Source: Lachnospiraceae oral taxon 107 str. F0167
GTDB lineage: Bacteria > Bacillota > Clostridia > Lachnospirales > Lachnospiraceae
NCBI GenBank assembly: GCA_000209465.1
Contig: GL890584.1
Span: forward strand, 186,001-250,000
Length of the DNA stretch: 64,000 nucleotides
Direction of reading: 5' to 3'
In this document: piece after piece, positions 15,570 to 23,490 of the stretch
Position numbering within the stretch: position 1 is the first letter of the stretch
Layout of the letters: each line of letters starts with the position of its first letter
The notes under the pieces: generated by a model
What the model was told of the DNA's origin: nothing
Database searches by the model: none
The model's input: the letters and a program-made list of their open reading frames with translations, nothing else
Program-made: the position numbers and the translations under genes

Positions 15570-15598
15570 AGCATAGTGAAATAAGTAAACTTTGTCTA
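15570..15598 (-). promoter_or_regulatory. Promoter of the LytTR-DUF3021 operon
   Basis: Minus-strand TAGACA (15593-15598) and TATGCT (15570-15575) are spaced by 17 bases. The rest of the 293-base gap up to 15818 is AT-rich and shows no gene; a TTGATA at about 15728 may belong to a plus-strand promoter, with a weak -10 box. Confidence 0.5.
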
Positions 15599-15818
15599 TA
15601 GAATATGGATATATGGCAATTTATTAAATACAAGTGGACTATAAATCGAACTTCTCATAGCATTATTACATTATTCTTTATAAAATATTACAATTACATT
15701 TATACTATTTACTAGATTATGTTTTTTTGATAGACTTCTCTAGGATTTATTAGGATGGTGTATGTATGTTTTCCTTAATATTCAGCATACTTACCATTAG
15801 CTTGAAAGGAGTATTTTT

Positions 15819-16199
15819 ATGAATTCTTTAGAGAGTAAAAATATTGTCACATGTGTAATCTTATCTATTGTTACATGTGGCATCTATGGTATCTATTGGC
15901 TGTATTGCCTGATTAATGATATCAATACTATCTCAGGAGATCCTGATGCTATGTCACCGGTTCTCGTTATAGTATTAAGCTTTGTTACCTGTGGAATATA
16001 TTTCATTTACTGGGCTTACAAGGCAGGAACTCTTTTAGATCAAAAGTCTATAGAAGCAGGCAGAGCGGCAGAGAGTCGTCCGGTTCTTTATGTTGTGCTT
16101 TCAATCTTCGGTCTTGCAATCGTTACATATGCTCTTATGCAGGACAGCATAAATAAACTTGCAGATTCTCAGAATAATATTAATAAAACTACATTTTAA
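15819..16199 (+). CDS. DUF4234 membrane protein
   Basis: The 126-residue protein has three hydrophobic hairpin segments with the repeated signature VTCGIYGIYWLYCLINDIN and VTCGIYFIYWAYKAG, characteristic of DUF4234; the third segment is at about 88-108. Function is not known. The ribosome site is AAAGGAG. It is followed after five bases by a DUF2752 gene, and it is divergent from the LytTR-DUF3021 operon, which may regulate it (inference from position). Confidence 0.85.
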   Translation: MNSLESKNIVTCVILSIVTCGIYGIYWLYCLINDINTISGDPDAMSPVLVIVLSFVTCGIYFIYWAYKAGTLLDQKSIEAGRAAESRPVLYVVLSIFGLAIVTYALMQDSINKLADSQNNINKTTF

Positions 16200-16204
16200 T
16201 TAAT

Positions 16205-16594
16205 ATGCCGAATCGAATCAAAAGGACAATAAAAGATACCATTGCAATTATTTGCCTTGGTATCTTTTTATATATACTATATTCAATACATATACGAATC
16301 CCCTGTATGTTTAAAACAATAACTCATCTGGACTGTCCGAGTTGCGGAGTAAGCAGGATGTGTGTCTCGCTCTCACATGGAGATATCAGGTCGGCATTTT
16401 TCTATAATCAAATACTTGTTTTCCTTTTTCCTATCATAGCTCTTTACTATGCTTTTTATCAGATAAGATATATATTAACAGGTCAAAGAAAAACAACTGC
16501 TGTAGAAAATATTATCATGATAATTTTAATAGTTATATTGATACTATATGGCATTATAAGAAATATGCCCTTTTATCCATATAAACTGCCATAA
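16205..16594 (+). CDS. DUF2752 membrane protein
   Basis: The 129-residue protein has an N-terminal hydrophobic segment (about 11-31), then CMFKTITHLDCPSCGVSRM, the DUF2752 hallmark with CPxCG, then LSHGDIRSAFFYNQ and two more membrane segments (about 71-90 and 104-120). The family is widespread and uncharacterised; the cysteine pair facing the membrane surface may bind metal. It lies five bases after the DUF4234 gene, with which DUF2752 genes are often paired (from memory), and ahead of a terminator. Confidence 0.87.
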   Translation: MPNRIKRTIKDTIAIICLGIFLYILYSIHIRIPCMFKTITHLDCPSCGVSRMCVSLSHGDIRSAFFYNQILVFLFPIIALYYAFYQIRYILTGQRKTTAVENIIMIILIVILILYGIIRNMPFYPYKLP

Positions 16595-16619
16595 AAAAGT
16601 CGGGTTTCCCCGACTTTTT
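16593..16619. terminator. Bidirectional terminator
   Basis: Stem AAAAAAGTCGGG (16593-16604) with CCCGACTTTTTA (16609-16620) and loop TTTC, between convergent DUF2752 and nudC genes; T runs on both strands. The nudC stop codon lies at its edge. Confidence 0.88.
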
Positions 16620-17472
16620 ATATTTCCCCGTCTCTGAATTTTTGAATAAGTTCATGCCCCACACTTATGTGGAAAGGCAGAACAGGTACATCTTCTCTTT
16701 CAAACCATCTTGCCTCAGATAATTCCTCCTCCTGTAAGGTAATCTTATCATCTCCGTCAAGGTCTGCAATAAATGCCAGCATTATGGTATCGGAAAAAGA
16801 CCAAGGCTGTGATTTATAAGGCTGTATGTTTTTTACCTTTAAACCCACTTCTTCCCTTACTTCTCTGGCTACCGCATCTTCAAGAGTCTCTCCGACTTCT
16901 ACAAAACCTGCCACCAATGCATAGTAATTATATACACCCTTTGCATTCTTTGTCAGTAACAGCCTGTTACCGTTTCTGATTGCCACTATGACGGCAGGAG
17001 ATATCTTAGGATATTCTATATACTTACATTTCGGACATATCAATGCTCTTTCCGTAAGAGATTTTTCAGTCTTTGTTCCGCAATATCCGCAATATTTTCT
17101 GCTTTGCAACCATCTGTACACCTGTGAGGCGCTTACACTTGCAAAAGCCTGATATCTTGGCTCAAACTCACGCAAAGCATGTATACCTTCCAGATAAAAT
17201 CCCCCAAACTCCGGCAAACTCATATCCTCCACCAGATAAAATTCTTCATCATCCACAGAGTTTACATAATAGGATTTTTCATATATATTTTCATCCTCAT
17301 CTTCCAGATTTTCAAATCTCGGAATACTTATCTGACCTGTCAAAGCATCCTTTATAAGCATTATTTTATTGTATTCAAAATGTAAAACAAATGACTTTTT
17401 ATTATTTTCCTTGGTGGCTTTCTTTCTCCTGTATTCAGGATAAAATACTTTCGGATATATTTCCTGTATCAT
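16618..17472 (-). CDS. nudC: NADH pyrophosphatase (NAD-capped RNA/NADH diphosphatase) NudC
   Basis: NudC splits NAD(H) into NMN(H) and AMP and removes NAD caps from RNA. In 284 residues there is an N-terminal domain, a zinc ribbon with Cys128, Cys131, Cys146 and Cys149, the Nudix box GFVEVGETLEDAVAREVREE in 189-208, and SQPWSF (221-226), the motif that marks the NADH-specific subfamily. It follows pncB after 26 bases, so NAD salvage and NAD turnover are probably cotranscribed. Confidence 0.94.
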   Translation of the reverse strand: MIQEIYPKVFYPEYRRKKATKENNKKSFVLHFEYNKIMLIKDALTGQISIPRFENLEDEDENIYEKSYYVNSVDDEEFYLVEDMSLPEFGGFYLEGIHALREFEPRYQAFASVSASQVYRWLQSRKYCGYCGTKTEKSLTERALICPKCKYIEYPKISPAVIVAIRNGNRLLLTKNAKGVYNYYALVAGFVEVGETLEDAVAREVREEVGLKVKNIQPYKSQPWSFSDTIMLAFIADLDGDDKITLQEEELSEARWFEREDVPVLPFHISVGHELIQKFRDGEI

Positions 17473-17498
17473 AATATTCTTTCTTTTACTGCTTAAAA

Positions 17499-18962
17499 CT
17501 ATAACTCCTGATAATTATACTTTTGTAATAGCTCATATCTCATATCCCATAATTTCTGTGAAAGGTCCACATAGGTCTCATGAGGATATGCAAGTCTCTT
17601 TGACTCATCCCAAAGGGTGTCAAGCTCTTTTTTACAAAACTCTCTTATCTCCATAACAGATGGAGACTTGTATACACATTCTCCATTTTTAAATATAGGC
17701 ACCAACAGCTCCTTTGTTTCAAATGAGCCGGCGCTTAACTTTGTTCTTTTCCATGTTTCCACAGGATCAAAAAGCATCAGTGATTCTTCTGTGGACAGAT
17801 TCTCCTCTTCCAAGCATATATAATCAGCTATTATCTTTCCTGTTTTCTTATTATAGATCCTGTATATTTTTTTATTTCCCGGATTTGTAATCTTTTCCGC
17901 ATTCTCAGACAGCTTTATCTTAGGTATAAACTCACCTGTATCTTCATTCATAACCGCAGCCAATTTATATACACCTCCAAATGCAGGGCAATCCTTTGAT
18001 GTAATAAGATTAGTTCCAACACCCCATTTATTGATGGTTGCACCCTGTAATTTTAAAGAAGAGATGATATTTTCATCCAGATCATTTGAGGCTGAAATAA
18101 TAGCATCATTAAATCCGGCTTCATCAAGCATCTCCTTGGCTCTCTTTGAAAGGTATGCAAGATCTCCGCTGTCAAGTCTTATACCGTAATTTTTAAGCGG
18201 TATTCCGGCTTCTCTCATTTCTTTAAATACTGTAATAGCATTCGGTACGCCCGATTTTAATGTATCATAAGTATCCACAAGAAGTGTACATGCTGTAGGG
18301 AAGGTCTTTGCATAGGTTCTGAATGCGGACAATTCATCCGGAAAGCTCATTATCCAGCTATGTGCATGTGTTCCAAGTATGGGAACATCAAACATTCTTC
18401 CGCAAAGAACATTGCTGGTACCTACACAACCTCCTATAACAGCGGCTCTTGCACCATAAACACCTGCATCAGGTCCCTGTGCTCTTCTAAGTCCGAACTC
18501 CATTACACCGTCGCCATCCGCCGCCAAAACCACTCTCGCCGCTTTTGTAGCAATAAGTGATTGATGATTTATAATATTTAACAATGCTGTTTCTATAAGC
18601 TGTGCCTGCATTATCGGAGCAATCACCTTTACAAGCGGCTCTCTCGGGAATATTACACTTCCCTCAGGTATAGCATAGATATCACCTGTAAACTTAAAAT
18701 CTCTCAAATAATCCAAAAAATCTTCTCTAAATAATTTTACTTTTCTCAGGTACTCTATATCCTCATCATCAAAATGCAGATTTTTAATATAATCTATTAC
18801 CTGATCAAGTCCGGCACAGATTGCATATCCGTTTTTATTCGGATTTGATCTGTAAAACATATCAAAGATCACTGTTTCATTTGCATTGTTCTCCAAATGA
18901 TAACCCTGCATCATTGTAAGTTCATATAAGTCAGTCAATAATGTCAAATTTCTTTTATCCAT
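17499..18962 (-). CDS. pncB: Nicotinate phosphoribosyltransferase
   Basis: PncB joins nicotinate to PRPP to give nicotinate mononucleotide in NAD salvage. The 487-residue length fits the long Gram-positive form. Visible: LLTDLYELTMMQGY at the start, FDMFYRSNPNKNGYAICAGL, FGLRRAQGPDAG, the phosphohistidine region GTHAHSWIMSF and VDTYDTL, RLDSGDLAYLS and the phosphate-binding WGVGTNLITS. It has its own promoter and is followed by nudC. nadE at 54540 would finish NAD synthesis. Confidence 0.96.
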   Translation of the reverse strand: MDKRNLTLLTDLYELTMMQGYHLENNANETVIFDMFYRSNPNKNGYAICAGLDQVIDYIKNLHFDDEDIEYLRKVKLFREDFLDYLRDFKFTGDIYAIPEGSVIFPREPLVKVIAPIMQAQLIETALLNIINHQSLIATKAARVVLAADGDGVMEFGLRRAQGPDAGVYGARAAVIGGCVGTSNVLCGRMFDVPILGTHAHSWIMSFPDELSAFRTYAKTFPTACTLLVDTYDTLKSGVPNAITVFKEMREAGIPLKNYGIRLDSGDLAYLSKRAKEMLDEAGFNDAIISASNDLDENIISSLKLQGATINKWGVGTNLITSKDCPAFGGVYKLAAVMNEDTGEFIPKIKLSENAEKITNPGNKKIYRIYNKKTGKIIADYICLEEENLSTEESLMLFDPVETWKRTKLSAGSFETKELLVPIFKNGECVYKSPSVMEIREFCKKELDTLWDESKRLAYPHETYVDLSQKLWDMRYELLQKYNYQEL

Positions 18963-19006
18963 TTTTTCCCATCCTTTTTAAAGTAACTACTTAAGCTTTG
19001 TATACC

Positions 19007-19035
19007 AATCTATGCCTTATTTATGATATTGTCAA
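19007..19035 (-). promoter_or_regulatory. Promoter of pncB-nudC
   Basis: Minus-strand TTGACA (19030-19035) and TAGATT (19007-19012) are spaced by 17 bases. Confidence 0.65.
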
Positions 19036-19081
19036 GTGAATTAAGCTTAAAATAATATAAATCATTTATAATCATTGTTAT

Positions 19082-19308
19082 AGTTCAGGTGCCATATGTT
19101 TTGAGGCTTTTAATTTTACAATCCTTGTAGCGTTTAACTCTTTCGCAAAACAAGGCAGGATTAAGCTGTCGAGGACTTGTTTGAGTGTAGTTCGCTGCTC
19201 CCCAAGCGAACAAACGAGTTCCGCAGACTGCGTAAAATCCTGCGAAGTTTTAAGAAAGAGTTGCGATTAGGATTGTAAAACAAAAGCTCTAAAGGGTATA
19301 CCTGAACT
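19082..19308. repeat. Dispersed structured repeat, full copy with long inverted ends
   Basis: This element fills most of the 350-base gap between the pncB promoter and the peptidase gene. It begins AGTTCAGGT and ends ACCTGAACT; the two outer arms, about 75 bases each, are imperfect inverted repeats (ATTTTACAATCCT...CTCTTT against AAAGAG...AGGATTGTAAAA). The roughly 80-base centre has its own hairpin: ACTTGTTTG (19175-19183) with CAAACGAGT (19211-19219) around GTTCGCT/AGCGAAC (19190-19211), then CGCAGACTGCG. A second, truncated copy lies at 52250-52424 with the same orientation. No protein is encoded. A MITE-like mobile repeat, a terminator or a structured RNA are all possible. Confidence 0.85.
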
Positions 19309-19312
19309 GTAA

Positions 19313-19912
19313 CTAATCATTAAACAATATCAGTCCACCTTTTCTTTTATGCCCGGTATTCCACAACTCTCTAAAATCAAACCATCTATAGCTGCCATAG
19401 CTTACCACTTTTACCATAAATTTTTCATTGTTTTCTTCATATCCCGTAAGCAAAAACCAATGCCATACAAAATCTTTGAATTTAGGATTTTTATGCATCA
19501 ACACAAGCATCGGTACAGGCATCTTTTTATCTATTTGATATTTTACCACATTTATGGCATCTTCTATATCATTATCTCCCGAGTATTCTTCCAAATTTAT
19601 GCCATATTCTCCGATATCTTTTAAAAAGTCGCTTATACCGTCCACATATATCTCCAACCTGTCTATGCCTGTCCATCTCGGTCTGAGATAAGGTTTTACA
19701 TTATTTGAAAAATCCACATAATCAAGTGCATTTAAGTTTTCTTTATCGTATGGATATAGATTATCTTTTCCAAGATATTTACTCATATATACAAAGCTGT
19801 CACAAGCTGTTACACAGGCACAACCGCCTTTATTCATCCAGAGATTTTTAAAATCCTCTTGATTCCAGCCATATTTTCCGTCAATTAAAAAATAATTCAA
19901 TTCTTTTTTCAT
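19313..19912 (-). CDS. C39-like (papain-fold) cysteine peptidase, cytoplasmic form
   Basis: The 199-residue protein looks like a peptidase C39-type papain fold: a cysteine-rich helix start NKGGCACVTACDSFVYMS (Cys31, Cys33, Cys37 in this numbering), and VWHWFLLTGYEE with the candidate catalytic His151, followed by KFMVKVVSYGSYRWFDFRELW, where conserved Asp/Tyr residues fit the third catalytic position. No signal peptide or transporter domain is seen, unlike bacteriocin-processing C39 exporters, and no bacteriocin is nearby. ATG at 19912 (site AGAGAG) is preferred over TTG at 19936, which sits inside a terminator-like hairpin. Only four bases separate its stop from the repeat element. Substrate unknown. 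Confidence 0.65.
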   Translation of the reverse strand: MKKELNYFLIDGKYGWNQEDFKNLWMNKGGCACVTACDSFVYMSKYLGKDNLYPYDKENLNALDYVDFSNNVKPYLRPRWTGIDRLEIYVDGISDFLKDIGEYGINLEEYSGDNDIEDAINVVKYQIDKKMPVPMLVLMHKNPKFKDFVWHWFLLTGYEENNEKFMVKVVSYGSYRWFDFRELWNTGHKRKGGLILFND

Positions 19913-19927
19913 ATTCTCTCTAAAATT

Positions 19928-19967
19928 TTGGAGCAATATAATACTTTAAAGTACCACATTGCTCCAA
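19928..19967 (-). terminator. Hairpin after the DUF1292 gene
   Basis: TTGGAGCAAT (19928-19937) pairs perfectly with ATTGCTCCAA (19958-19967) around a 20-base loop. It lies just after the DUF1292 stop and would end the long translation operon; the U tract is weak, so some read-through into the peptidase gene is possible. Confidence 0.5.
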
Positions 19968-19975
19968 TCAAAAAA

Positions 19976-20299
19976 TTATAAATCTTCATCACCAAGCAAA
20001 TCTTCAAACTCTTCTTCATCAAGAAGCTCGTCAAAAGCATCTGCCACTATTTCATATTCCTCATCCGTCTCTATATTTGTAAGCTCAGGCTGTCCGTCCG
20101 CTGTCTCTGAATATCTGTAAAGATATACCGTTCCTTCATCATTATCATCCTCAGGCATTACAGCAATATACTCTCTCTCACCTGCACTGAAAATATTCAG
20201 TACAACACATTCAAGTACAGTATCATCCTCAAGTGTTATAGAAACCGATACATTACCTTCCTCAACAATGCCGTTTTCAAATAAATCCTTATCTTCCAT
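19976..20299 (-). CDS. DUF1292 protein (YrzB-like)
   Basis: This 107-residue, strongly acidic protein carries the DUF1292 core: SVSITLEDDTVLECVVLNIFS, EREYIAVMPEDDNDEGTVYLYRY and EYEIVADAFDELLDEEEF. The family is common in Firmicutes, often near alaS/yrrK, and its function is unknown. Here it follows ribF by 26 bases and may be the last gene of the rimP operon. Ribosome site GGAAGGTG. Confidence 0.9.
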   Translation of the reverse strand: MEDKDLFENGIVEEGNVSVSITLEDDTVLECVVLNIFSAGEREYIAVMPEDDNDEGTVYLYRYSETADGQPELTNIETDEEYEIVADAFDELLDEEEFEDLLGDEDL

Positions 20300-20325
20300 A
20301 GCTCACCTTCCTTTAAAATACAAAT

Positions 20326-21276
20326 TTATTTTGCCTGACTGTTTAAAAAGTTTAAAACCTCTATTTTATCCTTGCTTATCTGACTTTTTAACTCATCCAG
20401 ACTTTGAAACTTAATCTCCTGCCTTATATACTTGTAAAGAAATACCTCAATCTCTCTACCATAAAGGCTCGCATCAAAATTATAAAGATATGTTTCCACT
20501 CTGTAAATATGATTTCTCTTATCGTTTTCAATACTTGGGTTTGAACCTACATTTGTAAGCCCCAAATACATGGTATCATCATCACCGATTCTTACTCTGG
20601 AAGCATAAACTCCCGGCTTTGGAAGATGCTTTTCCTTTGGTGGGAAAATGTTTAATGTAGGAAAGCCTATTTTGGCACCTATTTTATTTCCTTCTTCCAC
20701 TGTTCCGGTGATGGAATATACACTCCCCAGTAATTTATTGGCTTCTTCCATATCTCCTTCATCAAGCTTTGACCTGATAAGAGTGGAGCTTATATCATTT
20801 TGGAAATCGTCTTTTTCCTTTGTAATTATCCTTAAATCAAAGCCTAAGCTCTTTGATAATTTATTTAACAGCTCGATATTTCCACTCTTTTTATAACCGA
20901 AGGCGGCATCATCCCCTGCAACTATTTCCGCCATTCCAAGCTTACCTATCAGAATATCCACCAAAAACTCTTCACCTGTCAGTCTGGCAATATTCATATC
21001 AAAGGGATATTCTATATAATAGTCAATCCCCAGTTCTTCCAGTTTTCTTCTTCTTTCCACATTTGTAAAAATCTGTGTGGTATTTTTATTTCTTACGATA
21101 TTTGACGGCAATGTTCTGAATGAAAAGACCACGGTTTTTAAACCTTTTTTATTCGCCTCTTCCTTTAGAGTTCTGAACAGCTTTCTATGTCCTCTATGTT
21201 CACCGTCAAACTTCCCTATAACAACAGCAGTTTTCTCTGTTATATTTATATCAGTAGTATTTATAAATGTAATCAC
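20326..21276 (-). CDS. ribF: Bifunctional riboflavin kinase / FAD synthetase
   Basis: RibF phosphorylates riboflavin to FMN and adenylates FMN to FAD. In 316 residues the N-terminal adenylyltransferase has GKFDGEHRGHRKL (a variant of the usual GxFDGxHxGH) and SSTLIRSKL; the C-terminal kinase domain has GNKIGAKIGFPTLNI, LPKPGVYASRV and the region with NVGSNPSI and VETYLYNFDASLYG. It is 12 bases after truB, the usual order at the end of the nusA-infB operon. Confidence 0.96.
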   Translation of the reverse strand: MITFINTTDINITEKTAVVIGKFDGEHRGHRKLFRTLKEEANKKGLKTVVFSFRTLPSNIVRNKNTTQIFTNVERRRKLEELGIDYYIEYPFDMNIARLTGEEFLVDILIGKLGMAEIVAGDDAAFGYKKSGNIELLNKLSKSLGFDLRIITKEKDDFQNDISSTLIRSKLDEGDMEEANKLLGSVYSITGTVEEGNKIGAKIGFPTLNIFPPKEKHLPKPGVYASRVRIGDDDTMYLGLTNVGSNPSIENDKRNHIYRVETYLYNFDASLYGREIEVFLYKYIRQEIKFQSLDELKSQISKDKIEVLNFLNSQAK

Positions 21277-21288
21277 ATTATCACCTGT

Positions 21289-22173
21289 CTATAAAAACAT
21301 CTTAAATGGCTTTAGCTCCTTAGATTCCTTTTTATATATTGCAATAAATATGTCATTAGAATCATAGACTCTGTATAAGTCACTTTCACTATACTTTTCT
21401 TCAAATTTTAATTTATTGCCATTATGCAGATATTTATCAAATTCAAGGGATGTATTTATTTTGGGCAGGAAGGAAAAATACTCCTCCACACTCATTATTC
21501 TTTTATCTATATTATATCTCTCTGCTTCAACTTGATTCAGAGTGATTGCTTCATCTACATCAAATCTATCCACTCTTTTTCTGATAAGCGACTCCATACA
21601 TCCCCCTACCAAAAGTTTTTCTCCTATATCATGACATAAAGTTCTGATATAAGTCCCCTTTGATACTTTAGCCCTGTATCTGACTCTTGGCAAGTCCATT
21701 TCTATTATTTCAATATCAAAAATATAGACTTTTCTCGGCTCTCTTTTAACTTCCTTGCCCTCTCTTGCCAGATCTACAAGCTTTTTTCCACCTACTTTTA
21801 AAGCTGAATACATAGGTGGAAGTTGCATATATTCCCCAAGGAATGAATTTATCGCTTCTTTGACCTTTTCCTTTGTCAAAGAAGAAATATCACTCTCTTT
21901 GAGTTTATTTCCGGTTGAATCTTGAGTATCCGTAGAAACGCCCAAAAGAAGTACCGCTTCATATTCCTTTGACTTATCCGTCAACATATCGGACAGTACG
22001 GTAGCATTGCCTAACAATACCGGAAGTACACCTGTCGCATCCGGATCCAATGTGCCCGAATGACCGATCTTTTTTTGCTTTAAAATACCCCTCATCTTAG
22101 CAACAACATCATGTGAGGTATATCCTTTTTCCTTGAAAATATTTATTATTCCGTTATAAGTATTCTTAGCCAT
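21289..22173 (-). CDS. truB: tRNA pseudouridine-55 synthase TruB
   Basis: TruB makes the pseudouridine of the T loop of tRNAs. The 294-residue protein has the catalytic Asp43 in GHSGTLDPDATG, then YEAVLLLGVSTDTQD, QLPPMYSALKVGGKKLVDLAREG and YIRTLCHDIGEKL. Its start overlaps the stop of nrnA by eight bases. The C-terminal region (SVEEYFSFLPKI onward) is a variable PUA-like tail. Confidence 0.96.
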   Translation of the reverse strand: MAKNTYNGIINIFKEKGYTSHDVVAKMRGILKQKKIGHSGTLDPDATGVLPVLLGNATVLSDMLTDKSKEYEAVLLLGVSTDTQDSTGNKLKESDISSLTKEKVKEAINSFLGEYMQLPPMYSALKVGGKKLVDLAREGKEVKREPRKVYIFDIEIIEMDLPRVRYRAKVSKGTYIRTLCHDIGEKLLVGGCMESLIRKRVDRFDVDEAITLNQVEAERYNIDKRIMSVEEYFSFLPKINTSLEFDKYLHNGNKLKFEEKYSESDLYRVYDSNDIFIAIYKKESKELKPFKMFL

Positions 22174-23113
22174 TTAATTCTTTCTCAATCATGGGCAATA
22201 TTTTGTCTTTTAAAATTTCATCGGCATTTCCGTAAACTGTAGCACCTGCTGCTCTTATATGCCCACCGCCGCCAAGTGCGGCTGCGATAGTGCTGACATT
22301 TTTATTTATGGAACGAAGGCTTACTTTATATTCATTTTTTTCAGTCTCATACATAAATAATGCTATTTCCACACCATTGATATTTCTAAGATTGTCTATG
22401 ATTCCATCCATTTTTTTCTTATCTGAAATATACTTACTCCATGTATCAAAGTCCAAAACACCATAACAGCATTTGCCTTCAAATTCAAGTTTTGCATTTG
22501 TAAGTACCAGACCGAGAAGCTTGCTTGCATTAAAATCCTTCTTAAAATAAGTATCATCTATTATTTTAGTAAAGTCAAAGCCTTTTGCTATCAATTCACC
22601 GGCAATATCCATCGTTTCTTTTGTGGTGGATTGATATTTAAAAACTCCGGAATCATGTACTATACCTGTGTAAAGGCAGATTGCGGTATTTACACTTACC
22701 TTTTCTTTTTCAAGTAATGTATATAAAAGCTCACATGTAGAACTTCTAAAATCTTCGACTATATTGAATTTTGCAAAATCGGTATTTGTAATATGATGGT
22801 CTATGCATAGGCTTTCCTTTGCAATATCAAGCAGTACCCCTCTGCTTCCAAGCCTTTCTCTATCTGATGCATCCAAAGATACCACTAAATCAGCCTCCAT
22901 AAACGGGTTCTCACTTATCAGTTCAAACCCGTTCATATATGAAAATTTCATTGATGGCTTTTCAAGGCATACTCTTACCTGTTTATCCTTATAATTTTCT
23001 GTTATATAATTATACAGACCGAGTGTAGATCCTGTACAATCCCCATCCGGACTTACATGTCCGGTAATGGCTATATTTTTTGATTTCTCAATAAGCTCTA
23101 TCAGTTTATTCAT
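22166..23113 (-). CDS. nrnA: DHH-family phosphoesterase NrnA (nanoRNase / pAp phosphatase)
   Basis: NrnA degrades RNA dinucleotides and removes 3'-phosphate from pAp. The protein of about 315 residues shows the DHH metal motifs GHVSPDGDCTGSTLGL, VVSLDASDRERLG, CIDHHITN and VHDSGVF, and the DHHA1 motif GGGGHIRAAGATV. ATG at 23113 is chosen for the GAAGGG before it; an in-frame ATG 12 bases upstream is an alternative. It overlaps both rbfA and truB slightly, so the three are translationally coupled. Confidence 0.93.
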   Translation of the reverse strand: MNKLIELIEKSKNIAITGHVSPDGDCTGSTLGLYNYITENYKDKQVRVCLEKPSMKFSYMNGFELISENPFMEADLVVSLDASDRERLGSRGVLLDIAKESLCIDHHITNTDFAKFNIVEDFRSSTCELLYTLLEKEKVSVNTAICLYTGIVHDSGVFKYQSTTKETMDIAGELIAKGFDFTKIIDDTYFKKDFNASKLLGLVLTNAKLEFEGKCCYGVLDFDTWSKYISDKKKMDGIIDNLRNINGVEIALFMYETEKNEYKVSLRSINKNVSTIAAALGGGGHIRAAGATVYGNADEILKDKILPMIEKELNG

Positions 23114-23477
23114 TGCCCTTCTCATCTTTTTTTATTACTTCATCTATTAACTTATCCATTTTCATACCATAAGCCAATGATTCGTCTAAAACAAATTTTA
23201 ATTCAGGAGTGTTTCTAAGGTTTAATCTTCTTGCAAGTTCCTTTCTTATAAAGCCTGAAGAAGATTTTAAACCTGCCAATGTCTTCTTTGATTGCTCATC
23301 ATCTCCCAATACACTCACATATATTGTAGCATATTTAAGATCTGTGGTAACTTCCGCATCTGTAACACTTGTCATAGGAGCAACCCTCGGGTCTTTTACC
23401 TCTCCTCTCATGATTTCCGATACAGCCTTCATCACTTCTGAGTTTATCATAGTAGACTTTAAACTATTCTTTCTCAT
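23106..23477 (-). CDS. rbfA: 30S ribosome-binding factor RbfA
   Basis: RbfA helps the 30S subunit mature and matters in the cold. At 123 residues, the KH-like fold is shown by EIMRGEVKDPRVAPMTSVTDAEVTTDLKYATIYVSVLGD and GFIRKELARRLNLRNTPELKFVLDESLAYGMKMDKLI across several stretches. It starts 13 bases after infB, the normal order. Confidence 0.97.
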   Translation of the reverse strand: MRKNSLKSTMINSEVMKAVSEIMRGEVKDPRVAPMTSVTDAEVTTDLKYATIYVSVLGDDEQSKKTLAGLKSSSGFIRKELARRLNLRNTPELKFVLDESLAYGMKMDKLIDEVIKKDEKGNE

Positions 23478-23490
23478 ACATTCCTTTCTG

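Noticed and set aside
15526-15818. LytTR direct-repeat binding sites in the divergent gap
   Set aside because: AT-rich partial repeats are present but no pair matched the consensus and spacing well enough to report as a site.
19082-19308. CRISPR-like or rRNA/tRNA-derived sequence
   Set aside because: There is one inverted structure, not short direct repeats with spacers, and no tRNA or rRNA signature.
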